Shown here in pieces: positions 1-5,164 of a stretch of DNA of 5,749 nt. Position 1 is the first letter of the stretch. Each line of letters opens with the position of its first letter. The notes under the pieces are model-generated. The model saw only the letters and a list, made by a program, of their open reading frames with translations, was not told the origin of the DNA and did not search any database. The translations under genes and the position numbers were made by a program. Source of the DNA: Nitrospira sp. (GTDB lineage: Bacteria; Nitrospirota; Nitrospiria; Nitrospirales; Nitrospiraceae); NCBI GenBank assembly GCA_015904055.1, contig JABMDE010000023.1, forward strand, positions 1 to 5,749, written 5' to 3'.

Positions 1-12
1 GTTTGAAGTGAT

Positions 13-99
13 GCCCGGATGGCGGAACTGGCAGACGCGCCGGACTCAAAATCCGGTTCTCGCAAGAGAGTGGGAGTTCGACCCTCCCTCTGGGCACCA
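13..99 (+). tRNA. tRNA-Leu, anticodon CAA
   Basis: This is a complete class II tRNA of 87 nt. The acceptor stem pairs GCCCGGA (13-19) with TCTGGGC (89-95), followed by discriminator A96 and a genomically encoded CCA (97-99). The anticodon stem CCGGA/TCCGG (40-44, 52-56) encloses the loop CTCAAAA, placing the anticodon CAA at 47-49, which reads the leucine codon UUG. A long variable arm (TCTC-GCAA-GAGA, 58-69) is typical of tRNA-Leu. The T arm is GGGAG/CTCCC (72-76, 84-88) with loop TTCGACC. I see no T-rich intrinsic terminator immediately after it. Confidence 0.97.
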
Positions 100-130
100 A
101 ATGAGGAGTAGCCAAGGCAGGGGCTATGAA

Positions 131-148
131 GACCCTCTTGACAGGGTC
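131..148 (+). repeat. Perfect 6-bp inverted repeat (hairpin) after the tRNA
   Basis: GACCCT (131-136) and AGGGTC (143-148) are perfect inverted repeats separated by 6 nt. A weaker hairpin, TAGCC/GGCTA (109-113, 122-126), lies just upstream. No T-run follows, so this is not a classical intrinsic terminator. It could be an RNA processing or 3'-end structure for the tRNA transcript. It also overlaps the TTGACA hexamer at 138-143, so it could be an operator. Function is not established. Confidence 0.35.
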
Positions 149-166
149 GTGCGGTTGGCCTAACTT
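138..166 (+). promoter_or_regulatory. Possible sigma70 promoter for the secreted-protein gene
   Basis: A perfect -35 hexamer TTGACA (138-143) is followed after 17 bp by TAACTT (161-166), a poor -10 with 3 of 6 consensus matches. Spacing is ideal but the -10 is weak. It would give a leader of about 125 nt before the start codon at 298. The -35 box sits inside the inverted repeat 131-148. The rest of the 100-297 gap shows nothing else I can name. Confidence 0.3.
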
Positions 167-284
167 CTTGCCATATTTCATAGAGATGAATCTGTTTGTC
201 GTCTTGTTATTGATGTCTTTGTCCCATGAGGTTGGTTATTTCAATCAGATCTTTGGCAGTACACCGTCGTTTCTTACCTATTAT

Positions 285-291
285 AAGGAGG
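285..291 (+). promoter_or_regulatory. Strong ribosome binding site fixing the start at 298
   Basis: AAGGAGG lies 6 nt before the ATG at 298. It decides between that start and the in-frame upstream ATG at 226, which has no comparable Shine-Dalgarno site and would place 24 extra residues ahead of an evident signal peptide. Confidence 0.85.
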
Positions 292-297
292 CAGTCC

Positions 298-1062
298 ATG
301 CGTAAGGTGTTGGCACTGGGAGCCACGATTTGTTTGGTAGGCTCTGTGGGTGTTGCAACGGCACAAGAACGTCTGCAGCAGTCATCGGGAGGGTCGTCGC
401 TTGGCGTCGGTACGGGTGTTGGCGATGTCTCCGGAAACGCAAACCGCGTTCAGGCATTTGATAGCAATACGTTTCTCGATCGGCTGTCTCAACCTGAGAC
501 GGTGATGGGCCGTGTCTTCGCACTCGATTTGCCTCAGCGTAAGCTGATGATCGAGTCGGGGGGCGCGGGTCGTATGCAAGACGAGGGTCAGGAAGGCAAG
601 GCCGGGTACGGCGCCAGGACGATCATTCCCTTGAGTCTGTCCGATAGATCGAATATGCAGATCATTCGTGAGCTCAACGTCGGGGATGAAGTCACGGTGC
701 AAGTGATCGAAGAAACCACCAAGGATCAGCCATACGGGGTTGGTCGAAAGATGGTGTTGGAAGTCTCTGTGACGAATGTCGTGGCGACGCGAAAAGGGTT
801 TGGCGGGCTTGGCCAACGTCCTGATCCGCTCAATGACCGCGCCTTAGCCGTCACCGGTGAAGGGGTTACCGGAGGAGTTGCCGGCTCTGTGGTGCCGGGA
901 AAAGTCGGGGGGGCTATCGATACGACGATCGGAGAATATAACGGCTCGGCCCCCTGCTGGAACTGTGAACCTCAACCGGGATGGGGCTATCAGCAGACAC
1001 AGACTAAGTCTGACTATGGAACGGATCCGTCGAAGCCCAATCTTGTGAAGGGGCTGCAGTAG
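298..1062 (+). CDS. Secreted protein of unknown function with C-terminal CxxC
   Basis: I do not recognise this 254-residue protein. It begins with a clear Sec signal peptide: MRK, then a hydrophobic stretch of residues 4-20, with a likely cleavage after Ala22 (A-T-A before Gln23). A low-complexity Gly/Ser-rich linker follows (residues 29-48). The central part (about 67-162) has alternating beta-strand character with the segments GRVFALDLPQRKLMIE and NVGDEVTVQVIEE. These recall small beta-barrel (OB-like, DUF5666-style) domains; that comparison is inference. Another Gly/Val-rich stretch (about 186-206) leads to a C-terminal region with the only two cysteines of the predicted mature protein, as CWNC (220-223), ending in a polar tail. 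The start is fixed by the strong SD at 285-291. It appears monocistronic, with its own terminator at 1091-1120. The cysteine pair could bind metal or form a disulfide in the periplasm. Confidence 0.85.
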   Translation: MRKVLALGATICLVGSVGVATAQERLQQSSGGSSLGVGTGVGDVSGNANRVQAFDSNTFLDRLSQPETVMGRVFALDLPQRKLMIESGGAGRMQDEGQEGKAGYGARTIIPLSLSDRSNMQIIRELNVGDEVTVQVIEETTKDQPYGVGRKMVLEVSVTNVVATRKGFGGLGQRPDPLNDRALAVTGEGVTGGVAGSVVPGKVGGAIDTTIGEYNGSAPCWNCEPQPGWGYQQTQTKSDYGTDPSKPNLVKGLQ

Positions 1063-1090
1063 ACTCTTTGCGGGTCCGCGTTCGAGTTGA

Positions 1091-1120
1091 GGGGGCAGCT
1101 CTAGCTGCCCCCTTTTCTTT
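1091..1120 (+). terminator. Strong rho-independent terminator
   Basis: GGGGGCAGC (1091-1099) pairs perfectly with GCTGCCCCC (1104-1112) around the tetraloop TCTA, a 9-bp GC-rich stem. The T-rich tract TTTTCTTT (1113-1120) follows directly. It lies 28 bp after the stop of the secreted-protein gene and 32 bp before the TusA-family start, so it should largely uncouple the two genes unless readthrough occurs. Confidence 0.92.
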
Positions 1121-1152
1121 GGTCCCAACGGCCATGAAGTCGAGGAGCCATT

Positions 1153-1419
1153 GTGAGTGACAATCACGAGCAGCCGACCGTTTCCGCATCGGATGCAGAG
1201 CTGGACCTTCGTGGAGTCATCTGCCCGTACAATTTCGTCAAGACGAAACTCAAGCTTGAAACAATGAGCGAGGGACAGGTGCTTTCCGTCTTATTAGATG
1301 ACGGCGATCCGATCCGGAATGTTCCCCGCAGCGTCGAAAACGAAGGGCATACGGTGCTTGGGCAAGAACGGATCGATCAAGCCTATCGGGTGTTGATCCG
1401 CCGTGAGGATAGTGATTGA
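1153..1419 (+). CDS. TusA/SirA-family sulfur-carrier (sulfurtransferase) protein
   Basis: This small cytosolic protein of 88 residues is of the usual TusA-family size (about 75-90). The family signature is present: an LDLRGVICP segment (residues 18-25) with the persulfide-carrying Cys24 followed by Pro25, then basic residues Lys30, Lys32 and Lys34 on the following helix. TusA proteins accept sulfane sulfur from cysteine desulfurases or rhodaneses and hand it on for tRNA thiolation, molybdopterin synthesis or dissimilatory sulfur metabolism. Here the motif reads CPYNFVKTKL rather than the CPxP form of E. coli TusA, so this is a side branch whose partner cannot be named from the window. The start is GTG at 1153, supported by GAGGAG at 1142-1147 with 5-nt spacing. 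I see no clear promoter of its own between the upstream terminator and the start. Its last 37 bp overlap the end of the minus-strand methyltransferase gene. Confidence 0.9.
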   Translation: MSDNHEQPTVSASDAELDLRGVICPYNFVKTKLKLETMSEGQVLSVLLDDGDPIRNVPRSVENEGHTVLGQERIDQAYRVLIRREDSD

Positions 1420-2159
1420 GTGGGTGTTGCCTTCGTGTCCCGTCCCGTCCGCACCAGTCTCTTTCTTTTTCCTGTCAGAATCAGCGTAATGTCCTGCACC
1501 AGAGGAAGATTCTTTAGGGCCTGTCGAACTTGAAGGACTGTACCCCGGATGGTCTGTTCGTTCGGTTTTGTAAGGTCGCAGGCGAGCATGATATGGCATC
1601 GTGGTGTGACGGCGCTGAGGAAGTCGAGTGCAAGCGTGAGCGACGTGTTGGTGCAGAAGGCAACGGCGGCAATTGTGCCGATTGGATAAGTGGAAAAACA
1701 GCGTCGCATTCCCGCTCGTGTCTCCGGTAGTTGTCCAAGAAACACAAAGCCATCGCAGGGGAGTCCTGCCGCAACGATGGCCGCCGTCAGAGCCGACGGA
1801 CCAGGGATTGAGATCACCTGAATGCCGTGGGCGTAGGCCGATGCCACAAGGAGCGCGCCCGGGTCGGCGATGACCGGAGATCCGCAATCCGACACCAACG
1901 CGATGTGGGCGCCTCGGTGTAATCGATCGATCAGGACGGCCGCTTTTTCTTCGATGTTCGTGGGGCCGTAACTCGTCAGTGTTGTATCGATGCCGTGATG
2001 GGAGAGCAGCTGGCGGGTTTTCCCCGGATCTTCTGAGGCGATGAGGTCAGCGTCATGCAGGATCCGGATGGCGCGAAGTGTCAGGTCATCCATATTTCCA
2101 ATAGGTACCGCGACTAGAAATAGGACACCGGGCTTCGGGGGCGGATCGTTGGATGGCAT
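1383..2159 (-). CDS. rsmI: Divergent, short RsmI-type 16S rRNA 2'-O-methyltransferase (tetrapyrrole methylase fold)
   Basis: RsmI uses S-adenosylmethionine to 2'-O-methylate C1402 in the 16S rRNA decoding centre, alongside RsmH. From the ATG at 2159 the protein is 258 residues. Family landmarks are present in order: VAVPIGNMDDLTLRA (16-30), DLIASED (38-44), LLSHHGI (51-57), ALVSDCGSP (87-95), IADPG (97-101), IPGPSALTAA (118-127), GLPCDGFVFLG (132-142) and DLTKPNEQTIRGT (195-207). Several usually conserved spots are altered: EDTR is EDPG, the HxHN-like site is GPTN, AGTP is CGSP, and the E-S-P-H-R-like segment is CTNTS (169-173). The usual C-terminal small helical domain is missing; a basic tail of about 28 residues follows LILTG. 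Starts at 2198 or 2246 are also open in frame, and none has a strong SD. I prefer 2159 because it gives the family's usual short lead-in before the first strand. A paralogous substrate is possible. Confidence 0.82.
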   Translation of the reverse strand: MPSNDPPPKPGVLFLVAVPIGNMDDLTLRAIRILHDADLIASEDPGKTRQLLSHHGIDTTLTSYGPTNIEEKAAVLIDRLHRGAHIALVSDCGSPVIADPGALLVASAYAHGIQVISIPGPSALTAAIVAAGLPCDGFVFLGQLPETRAGMRRCFSTYPIGTIAAVAFCTNTSLTLALDFLSAVTPRCHIMLACDLTKPNEQTIRGTVLQVRQALKNLPLVQDITLILTGKRKRLVRTGRDTKATPTQSLSSRRINTR

Positions 2160-2177
2160 ATCAGCGCAGGCTCTTTG

Positions 2178-2207
2178 TTGACTCCGTTCTTGCTGCATCG
2201 ATATAAT
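2178..2207 (+). promoter_or_regulatory. Predicted sigma70 promoter of the ccsA-hemA-hemC-cobA operon
   Basis: TTGACT (2178-2183, 5 of 6 consensus) and a perfect TATAAT (2202-2207) are separated by 18 bp. Transcription would start near 2214, about 50 nt before the ccsA-like start codon at 2265. It lies in the region between the divergent rsmI and ccsA-like genes, just upstream of the preferred rsmI start. This is the only good promoter-like match seen ahead of hemA. The complement of 2201-2206 also reads TTATAT on the minus strand, so a back-to-back promoter for rsmI is possible but weak. Confidence 0.6.
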
Positions 2208-2264
2208 TTCCCGCTTATCTTGTCGGACACCGTGTATGCGCGGCATTAAACAAGGGTAGACCCG

Positions 2265-2720
2265 ATGGCCTCGGTCTGTTTTATGATCACCATGGCGTTG
2301 TATTTCGTGGCCACGGTGTCGTTTCTCACCTATTTGCTGCGGCGTTCCGATGCGTTATCGAAGGTCTCATTGTGGGTGACAGCCGCAGGGTTTTTGTTTC
2401 ATACGATTGCCTTGGCGGCCAGAATGACGACGGCATCCTCGCCGGCCACGCCTAGTTTCTACGAGGCGCTTTCATTTTTCTCATGGATGATGATTCTCGT
2501 GTTTCTGGTTGTCGAGTTTCGCCATCGGATTCATGTGCTCGGCTCTTTCATGGTTCCGCTGGCGCTGGTCTCGCTGGTCTCGGCGGCTGCGCTTCCCGAG
2601 ACAGTACCCACGCTCAAGCCCGTATTCAAGACCCTCTGGGTCCATGTCACGCTCAGTATGCTGGGAACCGTGGGATTCACCGTCGCGTTCGTGGCCGGTG
2701 TGATGTACCTGATTCATTGA
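2265..2720 (+). CDS. CcsA/HemX-like cytochrome c assembly membrane protein, truncated N-terminal part
   Basis: The reading frame gives 151 residues, against about 270 for this family (CcsA/ResC/HemX type). Five hydrophobic helices are visible at about 7-25, 35-52, 69-85, 91-109 and 125-150. The conserved features of the N-terminal half are intact, including FYEALSFFSW (65-74) and WVH with His127. Full-length relatives handle heme for c-type cytochrome maturation at the membrane, and the B. subtilis relative HemX affects HemA levels. The frame stops right after VMYLIH, where relatives continue into a loop and the tryptophan-rich heme-handling region. That region is absent, yet the family's C-terminal helix is present immediately downstream in another frame (2717-2794). 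The gene has therefore lost an internal piece and is probably non-functional as it stands. The start ATG has only a weak SD (AAGGG, 2252-2256). It is the first gene after the promoter at 2178-2207. Confidence 0.75.
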   Translation: MASVCFMITMALYFVATVSFLTYLLRRSDALSKVSLWVTAAGFLFHTIALAARMTTASSPATPSFYEALSFFSWMMILVFLVVEFRHRIHVLGSFMVPLALVSLVSAAALPETVPTLKPVFKTLWVHVTLSMLGTVGFTVAFVAGVMYLIH

Positions 2721-2794
2721 CGGTGGTCGGGTTTGCCTGCGTGATTCTGACATTGGTGGGAGTCGTGCTCAAGAGCCACGGAGCCCTGTCGTAG
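2717..2794 (+). pseudogene. Detached C-terminal helix of the CcsA/HemX-like gene, out of frame
   Basis: Read from 2717, this stretch encodes LTVVGFACVILTLVGVVLKSHG and a few more residues (split here for reading: LTVVGFACV, ILTLVGVVL, KSHGALS), ending at TAG 2792-2794. It is a hydrophobic helix with the VGFxxVxxTxxGV pattern typical of the C-terminal end of CcsA-type proteins, and it stops 1 bp before the hemA start. It is in a different frame from the N-terminal part (2265-2720), and no start codon or RBS suggests independent translation. Given the family's usual length, about 90-100 residues are missing between the parts. The two frames require a net loss of 3n+1 bp. Confidence 0.7.
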
Positions 2795-2795
2795 C

Positions 2796-4181
2796 ATGCA
2801 TGTGATCGTGGTAGGCCTGAGCCATAAGACGGCGCCGGTTGAGGTTCGTGAGAAACTGGCCGTGCCTGAAAGCCGCTTGGGCGAGGCGCTAGGCCGGCTC
2901 TGCTCCTATCGTGGAGTGAAGGAAGGCGTGCTGCTGTCAACCTGCAATCGAGTCGAAGTCTATTCGGTCGTGGAGGACGTCGAGGAAGGCTACGCCCGCA
3001 TCCAAGAATTTCTTGCCGATACGCATCTCTCGTTGTCATCCGAGCAACTGACGCCGCATCTATACTGGCATACCGGGGAGCGGGCGATCGCCCATCTGTT
3101 CAGAGTGGCGGCGAGCCTGGATTCGATGATCATCGGCGAGTCTCAGATCCTGGGGCAGCTCAAGAATGCGTTCGAAGTTGCTCTGGCACATAAGACGACC
3201 GGCGTGATCATGAACAAAGTCGTCAAGAAAGCCATTTCGGTGGCTAAACGGGTGCGGACCGAGACAAAAATTTCTGAGATGGCGGTCTCGGTCAGCTATG
3301 CGGCGGTCGAGCTGGCCAAGAAGATCTTCTCGAATCTCGATGAGAAAACCGTGTTGCTGGTCGGCGCCGGAGAAATGGCCAAACTGGCGGCGCGGCACTT
3401 GATCGCGCAGGGAGTCCACCAGGTGCGGATCACTACAAGGACGCCGCAGCATGCGATCGATCTGGCGGAGAAGTTCGGCGGGACGCCGGTTCCATTCGAT
3501 CAGTTCAAGGACGAGATGGCGGCGGCGGACATCGTGCTGGTCTCTACCGGCGCCGCCCATTATCTGATCAGCGCAGAGGATGTGCAGCGGGCGGTGGATA
3601 CGCGTGGGAATCGCCCCATGTTTTTGATCGATATCTCGGTCCCGCGGAACATCGATCCGGCCGTTCGGCACGTCGACAATGCCTTCTTGTTCGACATCGA
3701 TGATCTGAAGCAACGGGTCGAGCAAAATCGCGCGGAGCGGTTGCAGGAAGCGGACAAGGCTGAGCGGATGGTTGTGGAGGAGGTCGGCGCGACGCTTGAG
3801 TGGATGAAAGCCCTAGAGGTGACTCCCACTATTGTAGCGCTCCGGAGCCGGGTCGATGCAATTAAACAGGCGGAAGTCGAAAAAGTGATGAGCCGCCTTG
3901 CGCATCTCTCCCAACAGGATAGAGAACTCGTCGAAGGGATGGCGTCCTCGATCGTGAATAAATTGATCCATCGCACGATGGTGACACTCAAGGCTGAAGT
4001 CAATTCATCGAATGGGCCGGCCTTTGTCGAAGCGGCCCGCCGATTTTTCCATCTGGACCAATCTTCGACACAAAGTGTAGAAGGGGAAGATCGTGAGATC
4101 CGGCCGCGATATCTTTCCTCTGATCCTGTTGAGTCAGAGCATGAGGAACCGGAGCCATCGATTCGCAAACGGGCAGGCTGA
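2796..4181 (+). CDS. hemA: Glutamyl-tRNA reductase
   Basis: The enzyme reduces glutamyl-tRNA(Glu) with NADPH to glutamate-1-semialdehyde, the first committed step of C5-pathway tetrapyrrole synthesis in the cytosol. The 461-residue product has all expected parts. The N-terminal catalytic domain has GLSHKTAPVEVRE (7-19) and STCNRVEVY (48-56) with the active-site Cys50. The signature SLDSMIIGESQILGQ spans 108-122. The NADPH-binding domain has the glycine-rich VLLVGAGEMAKLAARHL (186-202) and LIDISVPRNIDP (277-288). A helical dimerisation domain follows (about 305-420). It is longer than the E. coli enzyme (418 residues) because of an acidic, probably disordered tail of about 40 residues (422-461). 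The ATG at 2796 follows the ccsA remnant's TAG by 1 bp, so translation may normally be coupled to the upstream gene. The premature stop at 2718 could reduce that coupling. Confidence 0.98.
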   Translation: MHVIVVGLSHKTAPVEVREKLAVPESRLGEALGRLCSYRGVKEGVLLSTCNRVEVYSVVEDVEEGYARIQEFLADTHLSLSSEQLTPHLYWHTGERAIAHLFRVAASLDSMIIGESQILGQLKNAFEVALAHKTTGVIMNKVVKKAISVAKRVRTETKISEMAVSVSYAAVELAKKIFSNLDEKTVLLVGAGEMAKLAARHLIAQGVHQVRITTRTPQHAIDLAEKFGGTPVPFDQFKDEMAAADIVLVSTGAAHYLISAEDVQRAVDTRGNRPMFLIDISVPRNIDPAVRHVDNAFLFDIDDLKQRVEQNRAERLQEADKAERMVVEEVGATLEWMKALEVTPTIVALRSRVDAIKQAEVEKVMSRLAHLSQQDRELVEGMASSIVNKLIHRTMVTLKAEVNSSNGPAFVEAARRFFHLDQSSTQSVEGEDREIRPRYLSSDPVESEHEEPEPSIRKRAG

Positions 4182-4201
4182 TGCGTGATCGGCGTAAGAA
4201 T

Positions 4202-4208
4202 GAGGAGG
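4202..4208 (+). promoter_or_regulatory. Ribosome binding site favouring the GTG start of hemC at 4217
   Basis: GAGGAGG is placed 8 nt before the in-frame GTG at 4217. It is only 2 nt from the GTG at 4211 and lies downstream of the ATG at 4181, which overlaps the hemA stop by one base and has only a weak SD-like stretch. The site therefore points to 4217 as the main start. Confidence 0.7.
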
Positions 4209-4216
4209 TTGTGCGC

Positions 4217-5164
4217 GTGTCTATACCCACGGGGCAACGCTCGAACCTGATTTTAGGAACGAGGGGCAGCAAACTGGCGCTGCAACAAAGCGAATGGTTT
4301 CAGTCACGCATTCATGCAGTCGCGCCCGATGTCCGTGTGACGCTCCAAAAGATTCAGACGTCCGGCGACAAAATCATCGATGTGCCGTTGGCTAAGATCG
4401 GTGGGAAAGGTCTCTTCGTCAAAGAAATCGAAGAAGCCTTGCTTGCCGGTGAGATCGATTTGGCCGTCCACAGTATGAAAGATGTCCCGGCGCAGTTGCC
4501 TGAAGGGCTGGACATTCTTTGCGTGCCTGCCCGTGAGGATGCGCGCGATGCGTTGATCAGCCGAGACGGGCGCTCATTCAAGGATCTTCCACAAGGGGCG
4601 ACGATTGGCACGGCAAGTCTCCGCCGGCAGGCGCAGCTGCTGAATGCCAGGCCCGATCTCCGGATTGAGATGCTACGAGGAAATCTGGATACGAGGCTGA
4701 GAAAACTCAAGGAAGGGCAGTTTGACGCGATCGTATTGGCCGCCGCCGGGTTGCACCGGTTGGCCTGGGCGCAGGAGATTACCGAGTATCTTGACCCGGT
4801 CATCAGTTTGCCGGCCATTGGACAAGGCGCCTTGGGCATCGAGGGGCGCAGCAACGATCAGTTCGTGCGCTCAGTGTTAGAGCGCCTGAACGATCGCGCC
4901 ACCGCGACGACTGTCATGGCGGAACGGGCTTTTCTGACTCGCTTGGAGGGCGGCTGCCAAGTGCCGATTGCCGCCTATGCCACGCTGGCCGATGGGCAGG
5001 TGATACTGGATGGGCTTGTGGCCGGTGTTGACGGCAAAACAATCATTCGTGACCGAATTCAAGGCAGCAGCCACGATGCTCATGCACTGGGCGTACAGCT
5101 GGCTGAACGGCTGCTGGCACGAGGCGGCGACAAGATTCTTCGTGATATTTACGGAACCGTGTGA
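4217..5164 (+). CDS. hemC: Porphobilinogen deaminase (hydroxymethylbilane synthase)
   Basis: This cytosolic enzyme links four porphobilinogen units into hydroxymethylbilane using a covalently bound dipyrromethane cofactor. From the GTG at 4217 the protein has 315 residues, close to the family norm of about 310. Landmarks are LGTRGSKLAL (13-22), GGKGLFVKEIE (62-72), AVHSMKDVP (83-91) with the catalytic Asp89, TASLRRQ (132-138), RGNLDTRL (154-161), PAIGQGALGIE (199-209), and EGGCQVPI (244-251) with the cofactor-attaching Cys247. All key residues are present. An in-frame ATG at 4181 sharing a base with the hemA stop would add 12 charged residues without a good SD. I prefer the GTG because of GAGGAGG at 4202-4208 and the match to family N-termini. 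The stop overlaps the cobA start by one base. Confidence 0.97.
   Translation: MSIPTGQRSNLILGTRGSKLALQQSEWFQSRIHAVAPDVRVTLQKIQTSGDKIIDVPLAKIGGKGLFVKEIEEALLAGEIDLAVHSMKDVPAQLPEGLDILCVPAREDARDALISRDGRSFKDLPQGATIGTASLRRQAQLLNARPDLRIEMLRGNLDTRLRKLKEGQFDAIVLAAAGLHRLAWAQEITEYLDPVISLPAIGQGALGIEGRSNDQFVRSVLERLNDRATATTVMAERAFLTRLEGGCQVPIAAYATLADGQVILDGLVAGVDGKTIIRDRIQGSSHDAHALGVQLAERLLARGGDKILRDIYGTV

Noticed and set aside
226..297. Upstream in-frame ATG extending the secreted protein by 24 residues
   Set aside because: No good SD precedes it, and it would bury a clear signal peptide. The ATG at 298 has AAGGAGG at ideal spacing.
1294..1887. Minus-strand open frame of 197 residues overlapping the rsmI-like gene in another frame
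   Set aside because: The product is low-complexity and Arg/His/Thr-rich with no family features. The overlapping frame clearly encodes the methyltransferase.
2254..2263. Short palindrome GGGT-AG-ACCC next to the ccsA-like start codon
   Set aside because: Only 4 bp per arm with a 2-nt spacer; such matches are common by chance, and no further copies were seen nearby.
2483..2794. Independent 103-residue protein in the second frame over the ccsA region
   Set aside because: Its first 75 or so residues are a shadow of the ccsA frame. Only the last part (from about 2717) is meaningful, as the displaced C-terminal helix.
3060..4237. Long minus-strand open frames opposite hemA (about 221 and 225 residues)
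   Set aside because: They are antisense shadows of the well-supported hemA frame, rich in Arg/Ser/His, with no recognisable domain or RBS.
4354..4854. Minus-strand open frame of 166 residues opposite hemC
   Set aside because: It is a shadow of hemC, whose catalytic motifs are all intact on the plus strand.
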